In this document: positions 36,301 through 52,100 of the stretch, piece after piece
Layout: each line of letters begins with the position of its first letter
How positions within the stretch are numbered: the first letter of the stretch is position 1
From: Hydractinia symbiolongicarpus
Lineage: Eukaryota; Cnidaria; Hydrozoa; Anthoathecata; Hydractiniidae
Length of the DNA: 64,000 nucleotides
Reading direction: 5' to 3'
Assembly (NCBI RefSeq): GCF_029227915.1
Contig: NC_079881.1
Span: forward strand, 18,267,501-18,331,500
Program-made: the position numbers and the translations under genes
The notes under the pieces: model-generated
Seen by the model: the letters and a program-made list of their open reading frames with translations, nothing else
Told to the model about the DNA's origin: nothing
Database searches by the model: none

Positions 36301-39300
36301 TTTCGATCGGACATGACCATGAAGTGTAACAGTAGCACGGTGTTCGAATCTCTCTTCTTTTGAACCAATTGTAAAGCTTCCTCCATTAACTATTAAAATA
36401 TATTCTGCATGCAGATTGATATCCTTACGATCAAAGATAAAATTTCCACCCTTTATGAGTAGGAATTTAAGGACTGGAGTGTCCATGTCTAGCAGCATGG
36501 TTTGATGGGCTTCTATCACCACAAAATCACCTAAAATTTGAAGATATTTCAAAAAAAATTAAAAAAGAATCACATTTTTCCAATTATTCAATCTTAATTA
36601 AAACTGAATTTTTAAAAAATCATAGCCTAACCAAGATCGCTTTTATGAAAAAACATAATAAATTATATACCTTTCTGTGGTGGTGACATACCACCCCAAG
36701 AGAATTTCGAGCTCCAAACGTCAACGTATGAAAACGTTGCATTAATAGGTACAGCAAAGCCCTGATTTTCAAAATTAACAATGACATTGGTATTCAACGT
36801 AGTATTCGAAGTGCTTCCGGTGATGCAAACAATTTCAGTTGCTGTCATGGATTGAATAGGACATTTGACACCAGCAATGGTTACAGTTGATAAACTCTTG
36901 TCCGTAAGGAAGTTGGTACCAGTAATCGTTAGTCTAACTCCGCCTCCAGTTCCACCACGCCGTGGGCTAACATCAGTTATTGACGATGTTAGAGTTTGCT
37001 TGTACGTGTACTTGGTGTTATAGATTATTGACTGATCACTTTGAGTCACATTCACATCACAGTTTTGGTCAGGCAAGTTAACAGAATATTCACCATTAAA
37101 AACTGGTGAAAGGCATTTTAGTGTAGTATTTGTTGGTTTTCCCAGTATAGCACAGTCTGAACCACAAATAGTCACAGCTGTATCATGTCCAAAGCCACGC
37201 CCAGTCACGTCTAAAATTCGTCCACCCCCAAAACCACTTTCCACTGGTTGGATGCTACTAACTTGCAAATTATACGTAAATGTCTGTTCGCTACTAGATA
37301 CGCCATATCCATTGACATAGACTTGGACATTTTGCACCCCAGCCAAATGCTCTTCTAATGTGCAGGTGATTTGACTGGACGACACAGCCAGATTTTGGCA
37401 CACAGTATCACCAACTTTAATTTGCACATCCACAGCATCATTGGTGTAAAACTGACCATCCAGGGTTAATACATTTCCACCTACGCCATTTGTGGGAGAT
37501 AATGATGTTATTTCCGGCGTCTTAGCCGTGGCATATTCAAATTTAACTTCATCAAATGACACTCCATCTGTCAAAACCTTTACTGCAACTTCTCCTTCTT
37601 TTGAGGCAGGTGTTTTAACTACAATCTGTGAATGACTTATAGATAGTATGTCAGCCGGTTTATCTCCAAACATGACATCTGTTCCATGTAAATGGAAGCC
37701 ATGACCATGAATTGTCACTTCAGCTCCTCCATATATGCTCCCACTACTCGGTTGAGCAGAAGACACCAATGCTGAACTGGTAATAATAAAGGTTTCATTG
37801 CTAACCCCACAACCATATTGGCGATGCGTCAGTACCAGTGTATGTTCTCCAGCTTCCAGTTCTTTTAGGAAACAAAGAATATTAGTAAAGTTAGAAAACT
37901 CTTTCAAACTCTGCACTTCACAAGTGACTTTCCCTATCTCTATCTTGAGACTGCTAGAGTCCGTTCCAACTTTGGTGACATTGGTATTAATCACAACATT
38001 AGGTTTGTGCACAGTCGTTGGAGAAATTTCCAAAATTTCTGGTGTTTCAGCAGGGTTATATTCAAACATGTATTGATGGTTTGGTTTATTATTCCAGCCA
38101 TCGTGTGACGTTTGGTACAGTGTATCGAAAACACGAATAGGAACTTTTGTAACAAGCGTGCTATTATACGGCATGGCTGGCACTGCACACTGAATGTTAA
38201 CGTATGACAGTGCCAATTTTGTACAAAATGATGAACCAATTGTAACATTGATTGAATCATGGAATCCTGCTCCAGTAATATTTACAGTTCTACAACCTCC
38301 ATAGGATCCAGATGAAGGCCCAACAAATGTCAACGAATTTTGAAAAATCACAGACTTTTCAAACTGATTACTGATTTTGATTAAAGCATCACCTTTCTCT
38401 TTCACATGCAGTGATAAAGGTAGCCATGTGTTCATCGGTGGTTCGGTGGAAATATCCATAGCACAAACAAGAACAGTGTCACTCGCTTCCTTAACAACAC
38501 ATTGATGCGTACCAAAGTGAACGATGTTTTCATTAATAACTGAACTAAATAGATTTCCTTTGATGACAATATCACTCAAAATCAAACGGCGGTTTTGTGG
38601 CTTCTTGTTTTCCACCTCAGTAACAACAGGTGTAAAGCAATTACTATATGAGAACCGAAGCTTTGAGCAGGTGTAATTGTGACTGCATTGAGAACATGAT
38701 GAATTCATATTAGAAGTCTGACTAGGTTGTATGCAAGAAGATGTCGGGAGTTGTAATGCAGGGTGACCTATAAAAATAAACAACAATATCAAAAAAGTTA
38801 TAATAAACTAGTGTTTCGAACCAAAATATTGGCATCTACATAAAATAAACAGAAAATACCGTTAATGAAAACTTTCAAATGTGTCACGAAATCTTTTGCT
38901 GTTTTAACAATAATCTTCCCGCCAAATGCTATCTTGGTGTTGCCATTATCAACCAGAAGACCACTTGTAAAATAAAAAGTGCCAGGAGCATCATATCTCT
39001 GAATACAACTGCCACTAGGTGAAGGAGCGCAAATACTATCTGTGTTGTCATAATCAGACGAATCATCACTGTTAGCGGGGTAAATTCCAATCAAAAGATT
39101 TGATAATGGATTCGTAGCCCAGTGCCACTAAAAAATGTGGAATCATAAATAAATAAATGAGAAACGGTGAGATTATTACTATGCACTACATCAACGATAT
39201 TACTAATCTCCTCTGCATTTTCAAAACTTGAACTAACCTTAACTTTATCACCAACAACAAGATTCACTATCGAAGAATTCCATGCATAGCCTGGTCCAAA

Positions 39301-40029
39301 TTCTGTAAGAAAAAGACTTGTTTCTAAGTTTGTTCAATGGCAATAATCTTAAGAGGTGTGTTGATAAAAAAGCAAAAAACAAACCTGGGTGGGCTGCACT
39401 GTTATCAAGGTGTACTGTCTTTGATGCTGATGTTGTCTTACATGTTATTTTATTATCACTAAGAGTGTTTACATCACACGGATGGTCTCCCATAAATACT
39501 GTAGCTCTTGTCTTGTTATCACCAAAACCTTCACCTGTTATTGTCAATGAAGAACCGCCAACAAGTGAGCCACATTTTGGATTAACATCGTACACGTGCA
39601 AGTAGTAATATATCATAGAATATGCTGAGCCTCTGCCAGTCATACTAACTGATACTTTCCTTTCACCAACACTAAGGCTTGGGGTAATGCATTGAATTTG
39701 TGTACTTGTATGAGACACATAAATGCAGTCAGTGTCATCTACAGTAATTTTAGGCAACTCGGCACCATTTAGAAATCCTGAGCCAGATATTGAAATAGTT
39801 GTACCACCTACCACAGACACATTTTTTGGAGACAAGTCAGTAATGACAGGATTCAATGTAGAATCATATCTGAATGAATTTGACACAGCAGAAGTTTGAT
39901 TTATGACACTAACCTACAGAATTAAAAATGATGAATTATTCTTTTTTATTGAAATTGATGTTTTTATTACATCCATATATATTATTTTCAAGGCTAAAAA
40001 GAATGAAGACAATGTTGCCGACAATGATG

Positions 40030-40111
<82 letters not shown>

Positions 40112-43100
40112 AGATATTAAAGGCACTTACTGTCACATCATATAATCCATCAGTTCCTGGAGAAGTCACACAAACAATTGTCGACATCGTTACAGATTCA
40201 ACATTACATTTCTGGACACCGATGAAAACTGACACATGGTCTTTGTTTTCTCCAAATCCAGAACCTGAAATAGTTACATGCAGACCTCCAACTGATGCTC
40301 CTGTATTAGGTGTAACAGATGTTGTAACTAGCAAGTATCTAAAATGTAAAGTCAATAGAAATAACACAACCACTATCGTCCTCTTCTACTTGTTAAAAAA
40401 ATCTATAGCAATGCTTTTCCATATGGCATATTAATCGCAAAAAAAATCAGGTATTCTAGCAGTACTTACTTGAACATAACTGGAGTTAACTCTGGCTTTG
40501 AATTTCCTTTACCATTTATATTAATAACAACTTCCTTTTCACCAGCTTGTGAATGACCTTAAAATAACAAAGTAAAAATTAGATACAAAAAATGTGTGTG
40601 TGCTGACTTTTACGTAATCTGCATAAAACCACTTGATATACCAACATTACTAGTCTTTATTTTTTTACGTGCTGCGGGGGGGGGGGGGGGGGAGAGGTGC
40701 ACTCACCTAAACAACATGTAATCTCACTCTCAGTTGCTGATGTTACAGAACATGGTGCATTTCCAATGACAACAGATGTTTTATTCACTTCACTTGTGCA
40801 CCCGGTGCAGCTGATGGTAACACTTTCACATGAACTAGAGGTGGAACCTTCAGTTGGAGTAATTGACTTTATTATGGGAGTTTGAGCAGTTGAATATTCA
40901 AATGAGCAGTTATTACTTCGACAGCTTGACACAATGTCATTAACAGTAACAACAACCTACAAATAAAAGGAGTCCAGAAATAGGATAAGACTGCAGTAAA
41001 AGTCATTAAAAAACATCTCCAAAGGCTTTGTATCTTACAGTATCACCTGACTGCATTTGATTTGTAAAATAATGTAAAAAAAAGACAAAGCTTTTTTGAA
41101 AGTGTTTTTTCAAAGTTACAAAGAAAAAAATGCAGCATGCAAAATGCAAAATGCAACAAAGCAAGTTAGGATCATCGTTTATGTGAAACTAAAACAAAAC
41201 ATTGTTTTTTTTCAGGTGATTTTTTTTTGCATTATGAACTCTGTAATATGGTACAATAAATTTTCTAGATAAAAGAGTCAAAAATCTATTAAATGATAGA
41301 TTTTTTTATACTTGTCCATACTTTCTGTATTCTATATAAATATACTAATGATACAAAAAGAAGTTTTCTTACCTGTGGTGTTTCCATTGCAACTTGAAGA
41401 AATTCACCAGTCAACGGACCAAATATAATACCGCCTTCTCGGAGTGTCTCAACATTAATTTGTACATCCACCCCTTGCAATTGATTTGTGACCACGATTT
41501 CATTCTTGTTTCCACCATGAGAGATCCATTCAATTTCCCAATTATACCCATGACAATCTCCTCCACGATCAACACGCAAGTCTCCAATTCCAACCACTCT
41601 ACTTTCCAAAATTTCCTTTAACTCAGTTGAAGATATGTCAGCGGGCAAGTCTACAGAATGAAATAAAGTATTGTGGCAATAGCAATGGGCTCATATTAAT
41701 GTATGTACATTTTGTTATAAATTATCAGGGATCGTTTTAAATAATAATTGGTCAATTATTGTTAATTAATTCACGCTATAAAACTTGTTGGTTATTTTAA
41801 CCAATGCGCGAAGTAGCAGGTCGCAGTTCACAATTTGCATATCGAAATGCTTTCAGCGGATTATTTTATGGAGATCAAAGTTTTGTATCACCTATCTCTA
41901 TTTGCATCACCTATTCTATAACAATAATCATATTTTGTCTTGCGTCCAGGAGGAAAAAGTTGTGCAACTGACACACGAAATAGTAAACAAAACTCCCGCA
42001 AAATTAAACAGTCGATTCCATGGATTTTTCCACGGGTGGCCGACTGGGTAAAGATACAGGCAAATTTAACAGGACATTTAAGATCTCAATAATGTGAAGA
42101 TAATGTGTAGATACCTGACATGTTATACACTTTCTTCTCATCGGTATATTGCAATGAAAAGGTTCCATGCACTGCTTCACTAGAATTTTTTAACGTTGTG
42201 ATGTTTATAAGCTTTCCTCCATTTTCATATATAACACTAGAATGTTGTCTGCTGGCAACCACCCAATCCTTTGCAGTAAACGAAGGGATATCTGAGCTGC
42301 AATTGGCTGGTACTTGTTCTATTTGCCAAGATGCTGCACTTTCTTTTGTCACTACAAATGATTTCATCCACTGCTTTCCAGCAGCAGGAGTATGTGTACC
42401 CACTGAAATAAAAAACATATATATGTATATATTATTGCAATTCCTATTTTTATGTTGACTAGCATTTATCTGGAACCTCAATAAATAAACCTCTTATTTC
42501 TGGTAAAAGTTCTAGTGCTCAAAGCTTTTTATTTGAGCTGCAGGAGCCGTTCAAATTCATGACATTTTACCTTGACATTTGGCAATTATGGAAGCTTTTA
42601 CTGAAGTAATATCTTATTCACATCAGCTAAAAACCTGGTAAGACTAAGTTCAACTCAGAAAAAGTACTCTTAGTAATAGTTTATTCCTATTTTAAAAAGC
42701 AACAAATTATGAGCAACAAGTTAAAAATTGAAAGCTACCACTTTCTTAACTAACAATAGAAGTTGCATCATGTGCCTTGAAACCACTCTGTCACAGGTTA
42801 TTTATTTTTCAACACAAAAAGGTAATTTTATCCTAAAAGATAATCTTATCCTATACCAAGATCATCGTTAGAAGAAGCCTTGTTTGTTTCTATTTTTTTT
42901 TTTTTTCCATTTAACATGAAAACAATGTTGGAGTGCAAAAGAATTGACTTATATAAATAATTTATGAAAGTTCTTTTATTTTTCTGATTCTTTTTCAAAA
43001 AATAATGTCCGAAAATAAGAAACTTTTAAATTTCACGTTTATAAGCAGGATGGAATTTGTCCCTGGGATGAAATTTGTCCTAGGATAAAATGAAATGTGT

Positions 43101-46100
43101 TTGCATGCGAGTTTCACACCAATATAAAATTAGCATAATTTCAATAAATTAATTGCACTAAAAAGAAATATCAATATTATGAACATCCAAGGCTACATTT
43201 CCGACTTCAGTATTAGTATCCCAAAAAACCAACTCATACTGATTATTTTAAGGACCTTGACTAGCGCAAAAAAAAGAATTAATTCCAGGATGAAACTCAT
43301 ACCAAAATTAGTTTAAATCCAGCATTGTAAATCAATCTTGAATATGTATCATTCTCATGTATACATTACTAAACTTAATTGTCAAAAACCCAAAATAGCC
43401 ATCTCCAAAGAGACAAGGCAAATTCTTGTCACTTTCTTGCATAAACAATTAATAATCTACTTACATTTCAATTCCTGTTTTCCAATCCAAAAATTATCAA
43501 TGTATGTACCCAGTTCAGCTAGATAGCTACTGTTCCTATGAAATCCAATGCTATAAACTTTAAGAAATGTCATCGCTTCCATCTTCCTAGTGTTAAGCAG
43601 CCAGCTGTTTGTCAATATCAATTCTTTTAAGTTCACACATCGAATCTTTTTGTCACTGCTTGGCATCTTAAGATCAACATTGTCATATCTCTCAGAACTT
43701 GAAGTTTGGTATCGTAATCCAACACGAATATAGTCTCTGAACGGACCAACCATTGAAAAGCAGACCTAAGAAAAATTATTGTTTGTCTGCATAAACCTTC
43801 TTTTGTGTAACAACTCCACCATCATATCAAAACAGCAATTTTTAATAATGTAACCGAACTGTTTACAATTTGATGGTAACTTTTCCATCGGAAGAAAAAT
43901 ATAGTACAATATATAACTTTCCTATATGACATTGTGTTTCATAAGGTGGGTTTTTGACTATGAGTAAGTATGAGATTTTGCTAGTAAAAGTTAGTTTTAA
44001 CTGTTATGTATAAGTTGTATAAGTTTTATACATAATGCATAAGTTTTTACTCAAAAAGAAAGAGCCAACTATAGCAGTAATGAACAGATTCAGGATTAAA
44101 ATGTTTATTATAGTGCATAATTTTCTTTTTAAGTTTTTTCAATATTAATCATCCAAAGTCTTAAAGTGATGGGGTTGACCACCAAAAAAAAGATGTATCA
44201 GAAAAAAATAAGGCAGAAAAAAACATCTAGAATTTTACCCTTTTCAAAAGAAGATAAAAATCTTTGGGTAGCTTTATTTATCTGATGTTGTTTACTTAAT
44301 AAATAATTATGATTTTATTGCAAAGAAGCTATGTAAGTTTTTTCGTTAGTTCTTCTTTAAACAAGTTCATTATATTTTAAAATTAATCCAACAGAATCAC
44401 AGTCATTTTCTTCAAACCTGCAATGTCATCATTCTACGAATACTTAGCCTGCTTCTTAGCTCATCTGAACTCTTTCTGTCTCTCACCTAACCATTCTCAT
44501 ATCATTCCTTTCTAAACGGTCAAGATCTTCCTGCTTCACTGCCCATGTCTCACTACCGTAACACTTCTTACACAGGCCTCATACAACCTACCTTTTACGT
44601 CAATTGACAGGACTCTGCTAGTCAACAAAGGAAGTAACTTTCTGAACTTTTTCCAAGCAGAACCTATCCTGCAAGTAACACTTCTTCCAACACCCCCTTC
44701 ACTGCCCAACATTTCACCTAAGTAACGAAAGTTCTCAACTATCTCTAATGAGCCACTGTTGTACATCACTGGAAATACTTCATTCTCTATAATTTCACCT
44801 TTGCAACGCTTGCATACAAACTAAATGTCAGCTTTCAACCATCATCAGATAAATTATCCTCATCCCAATCAAACTCAGTGTTAAGTAACCTCTGATAATA
44901 ATTCTCCTCCTCTTTGCTAGCCAAAACACCTTCATCATTACGTATACACTTCTCACCTACAACATCTTGATTAGTCTTCTTCATTTGCTTTGCTATCTTG
45001 AATACATCATTGTGCTGGTCTTCTCTTCTTAACACATCTGCGAATCTGTTTCTCTCTGCTTCTGATTTTGCCTTATACACTGTTGTACGAGCACAACGCT
45101 TAGCTTCTAAATGAATATTTTTACTACCACCTGACTTCCACTCTTTCCAAAGTTTCTTTTCCTTTCTACGCTGGTCAACCTCATTATTCCACCACCAGGT
45201 CTGTCTATGACTAGCTGGTCCTTTCGTCCACCCACAGGTATCATCAGAAGCTTCTAGAAGACAATTCTTCAAAGTAGTCCAAGTACTTTCAACATTGTCA
45301 CTATCACATTGACCATTGTGGGCTAACTGCCGAACTTTTGCACTAAATTGTCTTGTTACAATCTCTTCTGTAGCTTCCAGACTTTACGACAGGGGCTATA
45401 CTTTCCCTTGGCTTCTTTAACACTCTTCAAGATAATATGACAAACCAGCAACCTATGCTGGGAAACACACTCTTCCCCCGATATAACTTTCACGTCCTTC
45501 ACCACTTTCTTGTCTGACTTTCTAACCAGGAAGTAATCTATCTGTGTCTGTGACAACCACCTGACTCATGTTATATCATGTTATATGTTATATCTTCCTC
45601 ACTGAGTCCACACTGTGGAGCATAAACTGACAGAAAAGTGACAATCCTATTACGTATCGAAATCCTATTACGTATCGAAAACCACTATAATACGACTATT
45701 AACACACATAACATCTATTACTTTTTCTACTCACTTCTCTGCAACGAATATGCGAACTCCTCCATATCCATGACTATTACTAATCCAAAAAAGTTTATAC
45801 CTTGCCCTCCTACCTTCCACAAATCCCACTGAAGATCCTCTCCACCTGACAACCTGAACACAACACATATCAACAGATCTACGTTCTAACATTTAAACTA
45901 CTTCACCTGCTCTACCTCTCAGAGTACCAACAATAATGTCATATACATAATTCATATACATAATTCAATGCATTTGCGAATCTAAGAATTGTATGAGAAG
46001 TGTACCATAACTAAGCTGACAAATATTATACACTAACTTCAATCATTATATCTTTGCACTTTTGCATTTAAATAATGGTATGATGTTGAATAATACAAGC

Positions 46101-49100
46101 ATAGAAAAAAAAATAAACCTACAAAAGGATATTCATGAGCACTATAAAACGAGTCAGTCTTTTCGCCGTTTTTATGTGTTGTTCTTCCTCCATAGAATGG
46201 TAACATGTTGCTTTCCAATAAAAGCATATTTCTTCCACATGCTGCTCTCATAACACTAGTTCTGCTACCATATTCAGTCCCAACTTTTTCTCCTTCATAA
46301 TCTTCAAAGTAGTACATGTCACCAGGATTTCCTAAAATAAATAAATAAGTAAATTAATTTAAATTAAACAATTAAATAGTTTTTTTTTATTTTTTTTAAT
46401 TATTGCTGTTATATTTTTATTATTATTGTAATTATCATTATTACAATATTATTACTGCATTTTTATTAGATACAACATGCTAGATAATAATCAATGTAAA
46501 ATGTAAAAACAGACCCAAAATCTTATTTAAAATGAGTTGCCTTCTTTATTTGTAATAAACTTGCATCTGTTTTTTTATATGTTTCAGGAGAGCATCTATA
46601 CACTTGTGCTTTCCAACTTGACTTTCCGAATCAGTAATAAAAGAATATCGATTTTTATTTCTTTTAACATGATGGACAGTCATAATTATTATTATTATTT
46701 TTTAAACTTTCTCCTTGGTTTTGTTAGCTATGTTGATAGTGCATGAACATTGAAAGAAGCAGTCAAAAAATCAAATTGACTTGCTGGTAATGAGTCCATG
46801 GCCAAACAATTAAGCAGAATAAGTAATTGTGTGTTCTATCAATTTGCAACATCAATACTAGTTTCTTAAACAACCAAATTAACCGTCTGTCCTACATTCA
46901 GTCGTTCAAAAAACTATTTAATACTTTTTTAGAAGTTCTTTGATTTAATTTTTGTAGTTTTATTGATTAAAAGGAAATTTATAATGAGTCTTGTTAGTCT
47001 GTGTTTGACAAGCTTTTCTTAAACATTTATAACAGTTATTTATATGTCCTTTATAATTCCATAGAATCTTGAAAATCATTCAATAAGCTGGCCAATTTTC
47101 TGTGCCAATTTACAAAACAACTTTTGATTGCATTTATTTTTACTAGTCGTTAGCCCGTGGAAAATTCATGGGTTCCCCCGTCCTTTTTATACCGCATTAC
47201 ATGCTTCTCGCTACTGCGCAGCTAAGCTACCATTTTGCCTTACAGACAGAAAGACGTATACAGGTATTATAATATAGATACAAATTTAGCACAGAAATGC
47301 TGATATCAGCATAGTTTGCCTCATTCACGCTGTAATGCAACAAGTATATTCCCATTGGTGCAAACAGTTTTTTGCCAATGGAATTTTTTTCTAGTTCAGT
47401 GTGATGCCTTGGGAAGTATCTTGTTGGCATCTGTAGAATAATAAAATAATCATAAAATATTAATTATTTCTCACCGGGAAAGTTTAGAAATTTGCAATTT
47501 TCCGAAAGTAAGTCTTTTACTGCTTCGGTTACATCGTTGATGCTTGAAACATTATTAATTGGAATGCTACTCTTGCTTCCCATAGTGAGTACAACATTTT
47601 GCGCAGAGGCTTCAAATGTGATAAGCTTTTAAAAATAATTGCAATAAAAAAAATTAAAAGAAACTTAAAGGAAACATTAATGCAAGTTTTTTAAATAAAA
47701 AAATGATTCCAAAATAGATACAAAAACACTTTTGCTTTGTTTTACCTGTTTACTTGGTTCAACAGTGCTGGTAATGGTAATTTTTTGCTTTTCATTCACT
47801 GCAGATTTGGTAATCTTGTTTGCATGATTAGTGCGGCCAGCAAATAAACCAATTGCAAGATCGTAAGTCCCTCCACCGTCTGCAACGTAAGCTTCATAAT
47901 AATATTCGTGATTCTTGTCCAAATACATCAACTCAGATGTCTGTGATGGATAATACATGTATGCTCTCTTGGTGTGGTATTTACTGAAAGCAACTTTGCG
48001 CTAAATAAAAGGACAAAAAAAGTGAAAAAAATTTCAAAGTTTTGACAATTTTTATTTCTATTAAGTCTGTATTGTATCTAATCTTTCCAATATTTCTGGC
48101 ATGTAGCAGTGTAAGCAGAATTTCACAATAATTTGTGGTTCCCTAATATCTCAGACTCTCTAATAAACCACCTTTATCTAAGGTTGAAACGCTAATCCTG
48201 CAAAAGGAATAATAGAGTGAATACAGTATATAATGAATTCTGATGTTGCTTTCTGTCTTCGAATAAAAAGTTGAAAAAATATGAAAAGTTGTTTTCCTTA
48301 CTTACCAATGTTGATTTTGACCTATTATGCATGTCAGAACTTAGCAGAAATTCTGTTTCATCATCTCCTTTAATCAAAAGATTAAACCACCCAGAATATG
48401 GTGGTCTTAGAAAACCTTTTACTGCTCCAGCAATAGCACTGTATCTTTTTTGATGACGAGAGTAACTAAGTATTTCTTGAGTATCGTATCTAATTCTTGA
48501 AATACTTTCAATGGGAGTATTTTTGGTGTACGTCTTTCGAATTTCATCAACACTGTGACTTTTTTGAGGCCAAATCTCTTCATAATGCCCACGCCCACCT
48601 AAAAATAAATATGTAAGTGTATTTCTTCCTTAACCATAATAAATCAATACAAAACAATTTGCTACAAATTTTCCCATTAAGCTTAACTAACAAAAATAAA
48701 TTCTCTTCCAGAAGTCACAAAGTATGAAAAAATACTAACCTGGGAAGACCTCGCCCTCTGACGCCTGCAGATCTTGCACACCAGTGTGACATTTTATCAA
48801 TTCATTATCAACACTGACCACTTTACAATCGACACCTGCTACTTTTACTTTGATGTTCTCTTTGTTGCTTCCAAAATGTTTCCCAGTTATTGAAAGCAAC
48901 GTACCACCATTAATGCTCCCCATCTTAGGTTCAACATTTTCAACATCTACAGTTGTCAAATAAACTCATTAATTAAATGTTAATATAAAAAAAACAGGAT
49001 ACAGATCCAATAACAAAGGAACTGTTATTTATTAACACTAAAAATTAAAATTAGATAAATTTATATTACCTGCGTAAATCTGGTAGTTATACAATTCGTC

Positions 49101-52100
49101 ATTGCTATTTATCAGCAATGAATCCTGTAGTCGCTTTGATCTTCCACTTTTCGAAATAATAAATGACACATTCCATGAGCCTACATAAATTCAAAACAAA
49201 TTGGAATGATAATTATAAACAGGCATAAATGTTTGTATAGATAAGTCCTTCACAAACTCTCATATTTAAAAAATCACAGAAAATGTGAAAAAATGGCATG
49301 GAAAGGGTCTATACTCTTTGCTTGTCATTTTGTTTTACTTATTGTATGTTATATCTTATATGGGATATTGAGATGGGACATGTTTCAATAGATACAAAAC
49401 TTAATAAATTATTGTTGTGTTGAATTATTTATTGGTGTTGTGTTGGATAATTACTTTGTGTTGCTTTATTTATTGGAGTTACGTTAAGTTGAGAAAAAGA
49501 TAATTTTTGTGTTATTCAATATTGTGCGAAAGAAGAAATGCTGGTGTTCTTGAAGTAGAAAGAGATGCATGGCTCCAGCACTTTATTATAAATAATAAAA
49601 GTAAATTGCAAGGATGAAGATGTATATGAGTCAATTGCTGGAGTGACATACTGAACTATCAATGTTAAAGGCGCTACAATTCATTGTAATTATTTGCTGC
49701 TGCACAAAAATGATTTACCGACTGTTTTAATTCTTGGTTGGCACTTCACCCATCCCTCGTCATACCAACGTGTCATGTCAGGGTCCACACCAAGACTAAA
49801 TGGAAATCAATTTATTACTGCACAACTGTTTATACTTTTTTAATAATAAAATTTTGTTGTTTCGTAGTTCAAACATATCTTTTCTCCACAAAAATTACAA
49901 AAAAAATTAAAAAAAAAACTATATTCTTTAAACCATTACGCCTTAGATTCTGCATATAACACGTAAAAGTATACAAATTGTAAGTAGCTACAATAAACAT
50001 TTCAAATAAAGATATTGGGGGTCACACTTGGATATTTAAAGCATGCTATATTTTTAGATCAAGTTTGCAAATGGGGATGCTTTTTGCTTTGCTAATTGTT
50101 TTAATATTTATTAACATTCTTTTTTGACCTTTGTTTACATGCTTTAGCTGAAGCAAAAATAAAAACGGCCTTGAAACACCTGCTTTAAGTAGAGATTTCA
50201 AAATAAGTTTTCCTTACAAATTTTTACCTGCTGTTTAACTAAGACTTGATTCAGTTATAGCATGCTATGTATAAATAACAAGCATGCTATATTTAAGTGT
50301 GAACCCTTCTTAGTATCTGAATATGTTACAAGGGATAACATTGTTTAAAAATTAGAAGAAAGTCAACACAGCAAAATTTTAAATAATGAATTTATAAAGT
50401 AACTTACAGTTCATTGTCATTTTTATCAAATGGATCACAAATGTCATTGCCAACAAACAGTCTAGACAAAGTAGAAATAAAAGTAGAAAACACCAGTTGT
50501 TTAGGTTGACCATATAACTTTATCTTCAATAAACATGACAACATTTCATGGTAATACTTGTTCAAGTTTTACAAATTTTCACAACATAAATGTTAAAATC
50601 AAACAAGCATTTTTTCAAATCGAGGCTATTTTGTGCAGGAAGCAGGATTTGGTCTGCTGTCCCCAGAACTGGGAGCTTAAACACAAAGTAGCTCTACTTC
50701 AACTTGATTACACACAAGTGCCATGATAAACCTTCATATATAGTATTTCTTCTTTTTAGAATCATCAGCACATTTCATTACAGTATCCCAGTAATGGCTT
50801 TACTATTCAGTCTAGCAACAAAAAGCCTTATGTACACTATATTTTTCCGAAACATCTGCAGCCAAAGTAAAAACATCTGCATTTCTAAGATAGTATGACA
50901 TCTTCTCTAATATCTTTAACAAAACATGTAAAGAAGTGCAAAATATGTACCTATTAATTTCTTTCTTTTTACTGTCAAAATCCGGAGACAATCGACTAAT
51001 CTGTGATGTCAGAAATCTGCCTTCCATTTGCATGTTTTCATCTTAAAACAGTAAAAAAATTGGATGATTATATGAAACAAAAATAAACATAAATAATTTT
51101 TAATATCTTTTTTAGATAAAACTTGAAATGTGCAGTACTTTAAGTCTTGTTCATTAGCGTAACTGTGTGATCTCACCAAATTTTGCTAAATAACTTCAGC
51201 ACTTAAAATAACAACCGGTCAACAGCCACTGGCTGCCAAAATTTGACATATGTGCCTGACGCTACAAAAAGAAACGGTCAAGATGGCTAGCAACTAATCA
51301 TGCCTTTCTAAACTGAAAAGATACTCCCGAAATTTAGGCAATAAAAAAAGCACATTGTTTACTTGAAGCGTAGCAATGCAGCAAAAATTTAAGCGAATAA
51401 ATCATTATCTCCATAAAGCATCAATTGAATCATTTAACACAGTTTAATATTATTTGTGGGTACATGAAATTTAAAAAAAAAAAAATAATTTTTTCACTTA
51501 TATGATGTTTTGCTGGTTAAATTAGATATTTCTTCTTTTTTATATTGATTCTAAAAAAATAGTTACTTTCTGTTTATTACAGATCCCTGATAAAAAGTTC
51601 ATTTTTTAAAACAAATGTTTCTTTAATTTACTAGAAAGGAGAAAATTATAAAATCTTAAATAAAATTTTTTAAAGTATCAACAATATATTATTGGTAAAA
51701 TATGTGCATTTGTTGCTTAAGTTTAATTGAAGACTACCACTTGTAATAAAATAAAATTATTATTTTAAGCTAAACTTAACGATGGGTATGAAAAAGTGAT
51801 ATATCTTTTTAAAGTGTGGACAGACTCAAAAGATTTCCCCAAAAGAACCCAATTTATGGATTTTTAAACAACATCTTGTTAACATAAAAGCCTTTGACTG
51901 AACAGAAATATCTACCAACCATTTCAAAAAAATCATAGAATCCTAAAAGTATTTCATAAATGTCATCCTCAAGGTAAAATTGAAAATTTAGGAAACTTTT
52001 TTTAAAACATTTACTTATATAGTTAAAAAAACAGCTTTTTCTTGCTCTGTATACTGCAAAGTATGTCCTTAACTCATTTTCAAATCTTAAAATTATTTCT

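Noticed and set aside
39903-40434. Asn/Thr/Val/Leu-rich open frames
   Set aside because: They cross the (CAA)n microsatellite; the true coding here is the minus-strand IPT exons 19-20.
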